NCBI GenBank assembly: GCA_034659015.1
Contig: JAYEGL010000014.1
Location: 149,503-213,502, forward strand
Length of the DNA stretch: 64,000 bases
Direction: 5' to 3'
From: Maricaulis sp034659015
Lineage (GTDB): Bacteria; Pseudomonadota; Alphaproteobacteria; Caulobacterales; Maricaulaceae
The position numbers were made by a program, and so were the translations under genes. A model generated the notes under the pieces. It made no database searches. It was not told the origin of the DNA and was given only the letters and a program-made list of their open reading frames with translations. This document shows, piece after piece, positions 35,671 to 45,573 of this stretch. Numbering within the stretch: the first letter of the stretch is position 1; each line of letters opens with the position of its first letter.

Positions 35671-36429
35671 TCAGGGCGTCAGCCATACCGGCAGATGTCC
35701 GCCCGCCGCGGCGGCGCCCAGCACGATGCCCAGCACATTGTTTGTCGCGTGCGCGACAATCGCCGGCCAGACCGACCCGGTGCGCCAGTAGAGCCAGCAC
35801 AGCACCAACGCCATCAACGTCGCCGATATGGCCTGCGGCGGCAGGATATGGGCGATACCGAACAGGACAGAGCTGATCAGCGCGGCGAGCCAGATCCGGT
35901 GGTGTCCCGTCATCCAGCGGAACAGGAAGCCGCGGAAGAAGACTTCTTCGGCGAAGGGCGTGACAGCGATGGTCAGGGCGAGAAAACCGATACTGGCCAG
36001 ACGGCCATTGCCGGCATCGAACGCAAAGGGCGGCTGCGCCAAGGCGAGCCATTCCGGCACGGCGGTCACGATCAGCTTGGCCAGCCCCAGGCGCAGCGCG
36101 AAACCGCCAAGGCCCAGAATGACGGCCAGGACGAGCCAGCGTCTCCGCACACCGGTCAGCCCCACCCGTTTCAGCGGCATCCGGCCGGCGCCGAGGCCGA
36201 TCAGCCAGAGCATGGACAGCAGCGACAGCGCCTTGATCGCCTGCCCGGCCAGCAGGACCTGCGGCGGCAGGCGCGGCCCGTCGCCCAGATAGGCCTCCAT
36301 CCCCACCGTCTGGCGCACGATTTCCATGTGCGCCCAGCTGAGCACGGTATAAAGCGTCATCGCTGCGGCAAGCACCGCTGCGCCGTGCCAGAATCGCCAC
36401 GAACTTTGAAAGCTGGATGTTGTCTGCAT
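35671..36429 (-). CDS. CPBP-family intramembrane metalloprotease (CAAX/Abi)
   Basis: A 252-residue polytopic protein with about seven hydrophobic segments. The CPBP motifs are complete: EEVFFRGFLFR (motif 1), FGIAHILPPQ (motif 2) and HATNN (motif 3), giving the Glu-Glu/His/His zinc site of the CAAX-processing and bacteriocin-immunity family. Bacterial members act in protein maturation or self-protection; the substrate is not evident. It converges with the S41-peptidase gene, and its start lies next to the repeat element at 36547-36696. Confidence 0.93.
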   Translation of the reverse strand: MQTTSSFQSSWRFWHGAAVLAAAMTLYTVLSWAHMEIVRQTVGMEAYLGDGPRLPPQVLLAGQAIKALSLLSMLWLIGLGAGRMPLKRVGLTGVRRRWLVLAVILGLGGFALRLGLAKLIVTAVPEWLALAQPPFAFDAGNGRLASIGFLALTIAVTPFAEEVFFRGFLFRWMTGHHRIWLAALISSVLFGIAHILPPQAISATLMALVLCWLYWRTGSVWPAIVAHATNNVLGIVLGAAAAGGHLPVWLTP

Positions 36430-36546
36430 GGGCCTGCCCCCTCTTGATGGAGGGCAGAGGCTGGCCGGACGGGGCCGGACAGACCATCGACAGATGTTGG
36501 CGATGTGTCAGTCGGCAGATGTCGAGGCGAGGCGGCGACGCCGCAC

Positions 36547-36696
36547 CATCCTTCCCCTTGATGGGGAAGGTGGGCCGAGGCGAAGCCTCGGGTCGGAAGG
36601 AGTGTTGCCCGGTGCTTGTAAATTCAAACACCTCGCCCCCACCCACTCCACCGCAGCAAAGCTGCGGTCCCCCTCGCCCATCAAGGGCGAGGATGG
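36547..36696. repeat. Dispersed repeat with terminal inverted repeats (copy 2)
   Basis: The left end CCTTCCCCTTGATGGGG (36550-36566) and right end CTCGCCCATCAAGGGCGAGG (36673-36692) are inverted relatives of each other. Internally it matches the reverse of copy 1 (5511-5716), including GAAGGTGGGCCGA and CACCTCGCCCCCACCC. It fills the 289-bp spacer between the CPBP and LuxR-type genes, which otherwise shows nothing recognisable. Confidence 0.8.
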
Positions 36697-36718
36697 AGCA
36701 CATTCCGGCCGCCCCAGA

Positions 36719-37402
36719 TCAGTCTTCGGAGGTCAGTCCCAGCTTTTCCGCGATCGGTACGGCCTGGGTGCGCCGGGAAATCCCCAGCTTGGCATAGAGA
36801 TCGGAATTATAGGTGCGCACCGTGGACGGCGAGAGATTGAGTTCGCGCGCGATTTCCTTGTCGGTGAGCCCCCGGCCGATCAGGCGCAGCAGATCGCGCT
36901 CGCGGCGGGTCAGGCCGTAATCCTCGTCCGCCCCGTCCCGGTGCTCCGTCCGGCTCTGCCGTTCGATCGACAGGACCGCCCGGCTGCGCGGCGCATAACG
37001 CACGGTCACGGCCCGTCCGGGAACGATCTGCTCGGCCTGCTCCGGTGCGATCCGGAACCGGTCCCCGCCGACCCGGAGCTCGTGCCGAAGCGGTGCAAGG
37101 AGGCCGATGCCCCGCCGGACGACAGGCACGGCTTCACCGGTCACACGGGCAACCTCTTCAGAGCGCAAGTCGGCCCCCGCCTTCAGCCAGCGCGCCGGCG
37201 CCCGCCCCAGCAGCCAGATCCAGAATACCGTTACCGGCAGGACCAGCACGGCGGGACTGCTCAGGAAGCGATCGGGCGAAACGGCAAACGCGATCGCCGC
37301 CAGCACCGTCAGCGGCACGACGGCCAGAACGAGCACACATGCGGCAAGGGCCTGGCGAAACCGCCAGGCCCTCAACACGCGACGCTCGCCGGGCGCGATC
37401 AC
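36719..37402 (-). CDS. Membrane-anchored LuxR-type HTH protein
   Basis: A 227-residue protein with two adjacent N-terminal membrane segments (ALAACVLVLAVVPLTVLAAI and LSSPAVLVLPVTVFWIWLLG), a small beta-rich middle (GIGLLAPLRHELRVGGDRFR), and a C-terminal GerE/LuxR helix-turn-helix (LTRRERDLLRLIGRGLTDKE, then LNLSPSTVRTYNSDLYAKLG). It lacks a receiver or autoinducer domain, so it would sense at or in the membrane. The GTG at 37402 lies 2 nt after the ettA stop, so it is probably co-transcribed with ettA. The function is unknown. Confidence 0.85.
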   Translation of the reverse strand: MIAPGERRVLRAWRFRQALAACVLVLAVVPLTVLAAIAFAVSPDRFLSSPAVLVLPVTVFWIWLLGRAPARWLKAGADLRSEEVARVTGEAVPVVRRGIGLLAPLRHELRVGGDRFRIAPEQAEQIVPGRAVTVRYAPRSRAVLSIERQSRTEHRDGADEDYGLTRRERDLLRLIGRGLTDKEIARELNLSPSTVRTYNSDLYAKLGISRRTQAVPIAEKLGLTSED

Positions 37403-37404
37403 GC

Positions 37405-39072
<1,668 letters not shown>

Positions 39073-39863
39073 TGCGGTTCGGTTCTCTTGTTATGGCGGG
39101 AAGGTCAGGCCGCATCGTGTAGCTGAGACAGGGCCGCAGGGCAATCGGGATGGGATGTGGGGACGCGCAGGCACCTGCCTTGGCTCCAAGCGCCCGAACC
39201 CCCGTCATCCCGGCCCATGCCCGGCGCTTCCCGGCCAGACGCACACAACACCGTCATCCCAGCGAAAGCCGGGACCCGGATCGCAAAGCGCGGTGGGCGC
39301 GAGTTCGCACATATCCTGCTGATTGCCTGGTACGGCTTTGAGCCAGACCCGCCTCGATTCCGCTTGTGAGGCTGGGTCCCAGCTTTCGCTGGGATGACGT
39401 TTGTTGAGGGATAGGCGGGAGACTTCTCCGCCCCTGCCATTTGCCCGTACCATCGCAGACGGTTTCCAGGACGGGAGGCACGCGCTCAGTCCCTTGTGCC
39501 CGGGGACGTGCGGAGCCCGTCCGCGCTTCCGGGGCGACATCCGGCGGCATCCCGCACGCCTGCTATCGCTCCAGGGTTCTGCCCGTGGAGGCTTTCCCCT
39601 TATCTCCAACTCCAAGCGCATTTTTCCCGGAAGCGCGTCAGCGCTATCCGGGATCGACGATTGGAGAGGCCAAGCGTGGCGATGGCTCAGGGGATCCCGG
39701 ATCTGCAGCCCGCTTTCGCGGGCTGAAGCCTGCGCCCGCGTATGCGGGTGTCCGGGAGAAATGGAAGCGTGAGAAAGAGAGAAGCCGCACGCACCGCACC
39801 CGCCGGCTGGCCACGTGGACGAGACATGCCTAGAACATCAAGAGGACATCCAGGGGAGACATC
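39073..39863. other. 790-bp intergenic region rich in dispersed palindromic repeats
   Basis: No credible gene is present; the small frames here translate to repeat-derived peptides such as VIPAKAGTQ and RVPAFAGMT. The region holds GTCATCCCAGCGAAAGCCGG (39253 on) and its inverted partner ending GCTGGGATGAC (39374-39398), a partial copy at 39203, a TCCCGGAAGCGCGTC hairpin (39625-39653), and a CAGCCCGC/GCGGGCTG hairpin (39706-39725). A Shine-Dalgarno-like AGGGGAG precedes the peptidase gene at the right end. Confidence 0.75.
39253..39398. repeat. Inverted pair of GTCATCCC-type dispersed repeats
   Basis: Arms 39253-39277 and 39374-39398 are near-exact inverted copies (25 nt) that contain GTCATCCCAGCGAAAGC. 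This is a very common intergenic repeat type in alphaproteobacteria. About 100 bp separate the arms. Confidence 0.75.
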
Positions 39864-42134
39864 ATGACCGTTCGTATCCTGAGCCTCGCTGTCGCGGCTG
39901 CGACGCTTGCCGCCTGCCAGCCGGCCACCGACGACGCGCCGCAACCCCCTGCCGCAGGCACGGCAGCCGCCGAACCCGCCCTCTCCATCGAGCGCGCCTT
40001 GGCCAGCCCGGACCTGGCCGGACCGAGCCCGCGCGCGCTGCGCTTTTCGCCGGACGGCACGCGGGTCACCTTCCTGCGCGCCAAGGCGGAGGACGCTTCG
40101 GTGCTCGATCTGTGGGCCATGGATATCGATGGCGGCGAGCCCTATCGCCTGGTCGATGCGCGCGTTCTGGCGCCGGAAGAACAGGAACTCTCCGAAGCCG
40201 CGCGGCAATTGCGCGAACGCGCCCGGATTTCCGAGAGCGGCATTGTCTCCTACGACTGGGACAGCCAGGGCGAAGCGGTTCTCGTGCCGCTGGACGGCGA
40301 TGTGTTCCGCGTCGACGTGAATTCCGGCGAGGCGCGCCGGCTGATGGAGACGCCGGAATACGAGACCGATGCGCGGATCTCGCCGCAGGGAAATTTCGTC
40401 TCCTTCGTGCGCGAGCAAAACCTCCATATCGTCGATCTGGAAACCGGCGAGGAAACCGCCCTGACCACGCAAGGCGGCGGTCTGATCTCCTGGGGCATGG
40501 CCGAATTCGTCGCCCAGGAAGAGCTCAGCCGGCGCACCGGCTACTGGTGGTCGCCGAACGAGCGCTATCTCGCCATCGCCCGGGTCGACGAAAGCCCGGT
40601 CGACAATATCGAACGCATGGAAATCGACGCCGACGGCTCCGCCCGCGTGGTCGATCAGCGCTATCCGCGCGCGGGTACCGACAATGCGATCGTCGAGCTT
40701 TTCATCCTGGACCGCGAGACCGGCGAGCGCCGCCAGGTCGCGCTGGCCGACACCGACGACATCTATCTCGCCCGGGTCGACTGGGCGCGCGACAGCGGCA
40801 CGGCCTATGTCCAGGTGCTCAACCGGATGCAGGACGAGCTGACCATCCGTGCCGTCGACCCGGCTTCGGCGGAGGCGTCGGACTGGCTGGTCGAGAGGAC
40901 CGACGCCTGGATCAATCTGACCGACGATTTCCGCGCCCTTGAGGACGGTAGCGTGATCTGGACCAGTGAGGACACGCCGGGCGGCTATCGTCATATCCAG
41001 CACCGCGCCGCGGACGGCTCGCTGATCACCCAGGTCACATCGGGCGAATGGGTGGTCAACGAGATCGATGCCGTCGACGAGGAGACCGGCCGGGTCTTCT
41101 TCACCGGCTGGACGGAAACGCCGCTGGAAAGCCATGTCTATTCCGTGCCGCTGGACGGGTCGCAAGAGCCCACGCGGATCACGGACGGCGAAGGCCGCTG
41201 GTCGGCCACCTTCGCCAGCGACGCACGGACCTTCATCGGCCGCTATGATGACAGCGACACGCCCGCCCAGACCGCGCTCTATTCGGTCGATGGCGCGCGG
41301 ATCCGCTGGATCGAGGAAAACGCGCTCGTCGCTGGCCATCCCTATTTCGACTTTGCCGACGACCATATCGTGCCGCAATTCGGCACGCTGACCGCCGCCG
41401 ACGGCACCGAGCTGCACTACCAGCTCTACCTGCCGGCCGGTTTCGATCCGGAGCGGCAATACCCGGCCGTTCAGTATCTCTATGGCGGCCCCCACTCCCA
41501 GCAGGTCCATCGCGGCTGGCAGGGCCTGCGGCCACAGCTCTTCGCCCAGCGCGGCTATGTCTACTTCACCATCGACAATCGCGGTGCCGCCAATCGCGGA
41601 CGCGCGTTCGAGGCCCATCTCGACCGCAGCATGGGCACGGTCGAGGTCGAGGACCAGCTGGTCGGGCTGGACTATCTGAAGAGCCTGGATTTCGTCGACG
41701 AGGATCGCGTCGGCATCTGGGGCTGGTCCTATGGCGGTTACATGGCGCTGATGACGACGCTGCAGGCGCCGGGCGAATTCGCCGCCGGCGTAGCGGGCGC
41801 ACCGGTCACCGACTGGTCGCTCTACGACACGGCCTATACGGAACGCTACATGGACACCCCCCAGAGCAATGCCGAGGGCTATGAACAGGGCTCGGTCTTC
41901 GCCCATCTGGACGATTACGAGACGCCGCTGCTGCTGATCCACGGCATGGCCGACGACAATGTCATCTTCGCCAATTCCGTGCGCCTCTATTCGGACATGC
42001 AGGAACGGCGCTACCCGTTCGAGATGATGACCTATCCCGGTCAGCGTCACGGCGTGCGCGGCGAGGACCGGCAGGTGCATCTGTGGACCATGATTTTCGA
42101 CTATTTCGACCGCAAGCTGAAAGACGGCGAATAG
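39864..42134 (+). CDS. Dipeptidyl-peptidase IV-like S9 serine peptidase, lipoprotein
   Basis: A 756-residue exported peptidase. The N-terminus MTVRILSLAVAAATLAAC ends in a lipobox (Cys18). The beta-propeller runs to about residue 490, with the DPP-IV-specific double-Glu motif in MAEFVAQEELSRRTGYWWSP. The hydrolase domain has GWSYGGYM (Ser622), HGMADDNV (Asp698 or 697) and GQRHGV (His729). DPP-IV releases dipeptides from Xaa-Pro N-termini in the periplasm or at the cell surface, which fits peptide scavenging. It is followed after 13 bp by a 2OG-oxygenase gene. Confidence 0.95.
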   Translation: MTVRILSLAVAAATLAACQPATDDAPQPPAAGTAAAEPALSIERALASPDLAGPSPRALRFSPDGTRVTFLRAKAEDASVLDLWAMDIDGGEPYRLVDARVLAPEEQELSEAARQLRERARISESGIVSYDWDSQGEAVLVPLDGDVFRVDVNSGEARRLMETPEYETDARISPQGNFVSFVREQNLHIVDLETGEETALTTQGGGLISWGMAEFVAQEELSRRTGYWWSPNERYLAIARVDESPVDNIERMEIDADGSARVVDQRYPRAGTDNAIVELFILDRETGERRQVALADTDDIYLARVDWARDSGTAYVQVLNRMQDELTIRAVDPASAEASDWLVERTDAWINLTDDFRALEDGSVIWTSEDTPGGYRHIQHRAADGSLITQVTSGEWVVNEIDAVDEETGRVFFTGWTETPLESHVYSVPLDGSQEPTRITDGEGRWSATFASDARTFIGRYDDSDTPAQTALYSVDGARIRWIEENALVAGHPYFDFADDHIVPQFGTLTAADGTELHYQLYLPAGFDPERQYPAVQYLYGGPHSQQVHRGWQGLRPQLFAQRGYVYFTIDNRGAANRGRAFEAHLDRSMGTVEVEDQLVGLDYLKSLDFVDEDRVGIWGWSYGGYMALMTTLQAPGEFAAGVAGAPVTDWSLYDTAYTERYMDTPQSNAEGYEQGSVFAHLDDYETPLLLIHGMADDNVIFANSVRLYSDMQERRYPFEMMTYPGQRHGVRGEDRQVHLWTMIFDYFDRKLKDGE

Positions 42135-42147
42135 GAGGAGCCGGGGC

Positions 42148-43137
42148 ATGATCCGCCAGAGCGTCCTGGACGAAGCCGATGCGGTCTGCGAGCGATTCCG
42201 CACGGCGCGGCCCTTCCGCCATGCCTGTATCGACGGGTTTCTGGAGCCGGATATCGCCGAACGGGCGCTGGCCGACTTCCCGGGCTTCGACAGCGAGGCG
42301 GCGCGCAACGAGTTCGGCGAGGTCGGGCGCAAGGCGGTGAATACCGACCTGCCGCAGATCAGCCCCTTCTATGCCCGGCTGAGCGACTATCTGGTCTCCG
42401 ATACCTTCATGGCCCAGATGAGCGCGCTGACCGGCATCCCCGGCCTCAAACCGGACGTGACCCAGTATGGCGGCGGCACCCACGAAAATCTCGACGGGCA
42501 GTCGCTCGATCCGCATGTCGACTTCAACTACGACAGCGCCACCGGCCGGCACCGGCGGATCAATCTGCTGATCTATCTCAACAAGGACTGGGACGCGGCC
42601 TGGGGCGGCAATATCGAACTGCACAGCAATCCGCGCGATCCCGACACGGACGAGAGCGTCGCCTACACGCCGGACTTCAACCGCGCCGTGCTGTTCGAGA
42701 CCAACGAGCATTCCTGGCACGGTTTCCGGCGTATCGGGATCCCGGCCGGTGCGCCGACCCGCTCGCGCAAATGCCTGTCGATCTACCTCTATACCGACGA
42801 GCGCCCGGAGGAGGAGATCGCCCCGCCGCACGGCACTTTCTACGTGCCCCCGCCCCTGCCGGGCACGATCGCCGAGGGCCGCACGCTGACGGCTGACGAC
42901 ATGTCGGAAATCCGCGACCGTCTGGAGCGCTGGTCGCACTGGCTGGAATTCCACCAGAGGCGCGAGCTCGACCTGTCCGGACAGGTGGAGGATCTGCGCC
43001 GGCATCAGCAGATCGCCGGGCGCGACGGGCTCAATCACGGTGTCCGGCACCATGCCGCGGCCCTCCTGCGCGAGGGCTGGTCGCTCTGCGTGGCCGTCGT
43101 CAATGCGGCCCTGCGGCTGGGCGGGCTTAAACGCTAG
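42148..43137 (+). CDS. 2-oxoglutarate/Fe(II)-dependent oxygenase
   Basis: A 329-residue oxygenase of the prolyl-4-hydroxylase-like superfamily. The iron ligands are visible in LDPHVDFNY (His, Asp) and NEHSWHGF (second His), and the 2-oxoglutarate-binding Arg is in RSRKCLSIYLY. GGNIELHSNPRD fits the jelly-roll core. The C-terminal helices (EIRDRLERWSHWLEFHQRRE) are extra. Substrates of bacterial members include peptides, sugars and small molecules; none is indicated here. It converges on the metallopeptidase gene with a 4-bp overlap of the stops. Confidence 0.92.
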   Translation: MIRQSVLDEADAVCERFRTARPFRHACIDGFLEPDIAERALADFPGFDSEAARNEFGEVGRKAVNTDLPQISPFYARLSDYLVSDTFMAQMSALTGIPGLKPDVTQYGGGTHENLDGQSLDPHVDFNYDSATGRHRRINLLIYLNKDWDAAWGGNIELHSNPRDPDTDESVAYTPDFNRAVLFETNEHSWHGFRRIGIPAGAPTRSRKCLSIYLYTDERPEEEIAPPHGTFYVPPPLPGTIAEGRTLTADDMSEIRDRLERWSHWLEFHQRRELDLSGQVEDLRRHQQIAGRDGLNHGVRHHAAALLREGWSLCVAVVNAALRLGGLKR

Positions 43138-43862
43138 AACGCGACCCAGCGGTCGGCGTCCTCGCGCATGCGCCGGCGCCGCGCCTTCCAGTCCGGCATC
43201 AGCCGCTCGACGACCCGCCAGTAGGCGGGCGAGTGATTGGGCTCGACCAGATGCGCCGCCTCGTGCGCGCAGACATAGTCGATCAGCTCTTCGGGAAACC
43301 CCATCAGGCGCCAGTTGAGGCGGATCGTGCCGTCGGCGGCGCAGGAGCCCCAGCGGCGCTTCTGGTCGCGCACGATGACCTTGCGGAGCGGCCGGCCGAG
43401 CTCGCCGGCATAGGTCTCGACGCGCGGCGCCATGAGCGCACTGCCCTCGCGCTTGTAGTAGCGCTGCAGGGCTGCCGTCAGCGTGCGCTCGCGCAGCTCG
43501 CCGGCGAGGTCGGGGTCATGCCGCAGGACCAGCCGGTCGTCCTCGCGGCGCACGGTGGTGCGGACGCCGGAGGCATCGAGCACCAATGTCAGCTCGCCAC
43601 CCAGCCAGGGCAGGCTGGCGCCGGTCTCGAGCCGCAATTCGCGCGGCGCCGGGCGGGCGGCCCAGGCGTCCAGCTTGGTGAGGATCCAGTCCGACCGGGT
43701 GGCCAGAGCCTCTTCGATAACGCGTTCGCCGATCCGCCGCGGCGCGGTGACAGAAAGTCCCTCGCGGCCGATCGAGAAACCGATCGTGCGCCGGTTCGAG
43801 CGCTTGAGCGTGTAGGCGATCTCGCGCCCGCCCAGCCGGATCGACCGTTCCGCCGGGCTCAT
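43134..43862 (-). CDS. YgjP-like (DUF45/M48-type) metallopeptidase
   Basis: A 242-residue protein with KRSNRRTIGFSIGREGLSVT at the N-terminus, the DQKRRWGSCAADGTIRLNWR motif and the zinc site VCAHEAAHLVEPNHSPAYWR (H-E-x-x-H with a downstream His). This is the YgjP/SprT-like metallopeptidase family, whose substrate is unknown. The ATG at 43862 overlaps the stop of the sulfoxide reductase gene (ATGA), so the two are co-translated. Confidence 0.93.
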   Translation of the reverse strand: MSPAERSIRLGGREIAYTLKRSNRRTIGFSIGREGLSVTAPRRIGERVIEEALATRSDWILTKLDAWAARPAPRELRLETGASLPWLGGELTLVLDASGVRTTVRREDDRLVLRHDPDLAGELRERTLTAALQRYYKREGSALMAPRVETYAGELGRPLRKVIVRDQKRRWGSCAADGTIRLNWRLMGFPEELIDYVCAHEAAHLVEPNHSPAYWRVVERLMPDWKARRRRMREDADRWVAF

Positions 43863-44332
43863 GCCACCGTCAGCAGATCGCCGCAGATCGCCTCGAGACC
43901 GGCCCGGTCGTCTTCGTCGAAGGCGCCGAATTCGGTGGAGTCGATGTCCAGCACGGCCGCCAGCTTGCCATCCCGGTCGCGGACCGGCACGACAATCTCG
44001 GAATTCGACCGGCTGTCGCAGGCGATATGGCCGGGAAAGGCGTGCACGTCCTCGACCAGCTGGGTCTCGCCGGTGGCCGCCGCCGCGCCGCACACGCCCT
44101 TGCCGAAGGGAATGCGCAGACACCCCAGCGTGCCCTGATAAGGGCCGACGACCAGCTCGTCCGGCTTGGCCGGATCGACCTCGTAAAAGCCGGTCCAGAA
44201 GAAACGCTCGCCAAAGGCCTCGCGCAACAGGCAGGACGCCGTGGCATAGCGCGCGGTCACGCTGGTCTCGCCGGCGATCACCGAGGCGATCTGCTTGCGG
44301 ACATCGGCATAGGTTTCGGACTTTGACGGCAT
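43859..44332 (-). CDS. msrC: Free methionine-(R)-sulfoxide reductase (GAF domain)
   Basis: fRMsr reduces free L-methionine-(R)-sulfoxide in the cytoplasm. The 157-residue GAF protein has the three redox cysteines Cys71 (TLGCLRIP), Cys81 (GVCGAAA) and Cys105 (HIACDSRSNSEIVVP). Their spacing (10 and 24) equals that of the E. coli enzyme's Cys84/94/118. I used the ATG at 44332, which has AGAGG 8-10 nt upstream; the frame extends nine codons further. It overlaps the YgjP-like gene. Confidence 0.93.
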   Translation of the reverse strand: MPSKSETYADVRKQIASVIAGETSVTARYATASCLLREAFGERFFWTGFYEVDPAKPDELVVGPYQGTLGCLRIPFGKGVCGAAAATGETQLVEDVHAFPGHIACDSRSNSEIVVPVRDRDGKLAAVLDIDSTEFGAFDEDDRAGLEAICGDLLTVA

Positions 44333-44411
44333 GGATTTTTCCTCTGGCAGGCGAGGCACAGATTGGTCGGCTGCCGCGCCCGTTCAAGCCCGGTGTGCAG
44401 CCCCGCGGCGG

Positions 44412-45479
44412 CTAAAGCCGCACCAGCCCGCGCAGCGACTGGCGGATGGCGCGCTCCATGGCCTGTTCCGCGGCATCGCGGCCCGGACCGTCGCTGCCGC
44501 GGCGATCATCCCGGTCGTCGCGCCGCTCCTCGCCGGTCTCGTATTCCAGCCGGGTATTGATCATGCGGATGCGCGCATCGACCAGACCGTAGACATCCGC
44601 GGGGATCTTCCGGGTCACATTCATCCCGAGATCCTTCGCCTCCTTCAGCGAGATCGACTGGCTGTGCGACATCCGGCCCGAGGTGAGATGGTCGGCCAGC
44701 TGGTGCTCGTCCTCGCCATGCTTGCGGTGCACCGGATTGACGATCTCCCGCGCCACCTTCACCGCATACCGGTCGTATTTGCGAGCCTCGTGGGCAAGCA
44801 TGACCAGCACGTCCTGGGTGGCCAGGGCGCCCTTCTGCTCGATCAACGCGTCGTAGGCGTCCGTGGGGAAGCCGCCATAGATCGTGTCGATCGGCCCCAG
44901 CGAGGCCGTCTCGTGCATGCCGATCTCGTCGGCGGCGAGCGCGATCATGGTGCCGCCGGACATGGCGATGTAGGGCACATAGACGATGACGCGCGGATCC
45001 CGCTTCGGGTTGTGATGCCCCCTGGACTTTTTCAGATGCTGTTTGAGCGCCTGGGCGATCATGTGGGCCGGGCGGGCATAACCGCCGAGTGTGTGCAGCA
45101 CGACCACGATCTTCGCCCGCGGATTGGCCTGGCGGATCGCGGCCACGGCCTGGAAGGCCTCGTCGAAGGCGATCTGCTGCTGGGCACTGTCGCGGCCCAC
45201 GAAATCGTCTCCGAGATCGTGGATGAGATCGATCAGGACCGTATTGCCCGTCTCGATCTTCTTGCGCAGCTTTTCGTATTCCTTGCGCGCCTCGTCATAG
45301 TCGGCAAAGCGCTTGCGGCGCAGTTTGACGATCTGGCGCTCGTCGGACGTGGCGCGCTGCTTGTTGAGATAGGCCGCATAGCCCAGGCCGAGGACTGCCA
45401 GCAGCACAAGCGCTGCGGCCGCCCCGATCAGGACGGTATTGTCGACCCCTTCGACCACGGTACCCCCCGGGATTCGCAT
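44412..45479 (-). CDS. Membrane-anchored Clp-fold serine protease (SDH/serine dehydrogenase proteinase family)
   Basis: A 355-residue protein from the ATG at 45479 (MRIPGGTVVEGVDNTVLIGA), with one N-terminal membrane segment (IGAAAALVLLAVLGLGYAAY), a coiled stretch, then the Clp/crotonase-fold core: VVVLHTLGGYARPAHMIAQA, YVPYIAMSGGTMIALAADEI (Ser in AMSGGT) and LGPIDTIYGGFP. SppA-like relatives degrade signal or membrane peptides. The frame extends to a TTG at 45518, but the ATG follows a CtrA box (45511-45525) and a palindrome that overlaps the start. Confidence 0.88.
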   Translation of the reverse strand: MRIPGGTVVEGVDNTVLIGAAAALVLLAVLGLGYAAYLNKQRATSDERQIVKLRRKRFADYDEARKEYEKLRKKIETGNTVLIDLIHDLGDDFVGRDSAQQQIAFDEAFQAVAAIRQANPRAKIVVVLHTLGGYARPAHMIAQALKQHLKKSRGHHNPKRDPRVIVYVPYIAMSGGTMIALAADEIGMHETASLGPIDTIYGGFPTDAYDALIEQKGALATQDVLVMLAHEARKYDRYAVKVAREIVNPVHRKHGEDEHQLADHLTSGRMSHSQSISLKEAKDLGMNVTRKIPADVYGLVDARIRMINTRLEYETGEERRDDRDDRRGSDGPGRDAAEQAMERAIRQSLRGLVRL

Positions 45480-45494
45480 CTTCCCGAAGATGCG
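45475..45494. promoter_or_regulatory. Perfect 9-bp inverted repeat over the start codon of the SDH-type protease
   Basis: CGCATCTTC (45475-45483) and GAAGATGCG (45486-45494) form a perfect palindrome with a 2-nt centre, covering the ATG. It could be a repressor operator or an mRNA hairpin that hides the start. Confidence 0.5.
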
Positions 45495-45510
45495 GAACGT
45501 CCCGGGGATA

Positions 45511-45525
45511 TTAACCAAAGCTTAA
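45511..45525. promoter_or_regulatory. CtrA-binding box upstream of the SDH-type protease
   Basis: TTAACCAAAGCTTAA is an exact TTAA-N7-TTAA match, with its near edge 32 bp upstream of the protease ATG. It is one of two perfect matches noticed in intergenic DNA of this window; the other controls ftsZ. Confidence 0.65.
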
Positions 45526-45573
45526 GGGTACCGACAAGCAGTTCCGAATAACCACAGAGCGGTCTGCCGCCGG

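Noticed and set aside
39105..39621. Small ORFs in the spacer, such as VIPAKAGTQ-containing peptides
   Set aside because: Translations of dispersed intergenic repeats and not conserved genes.
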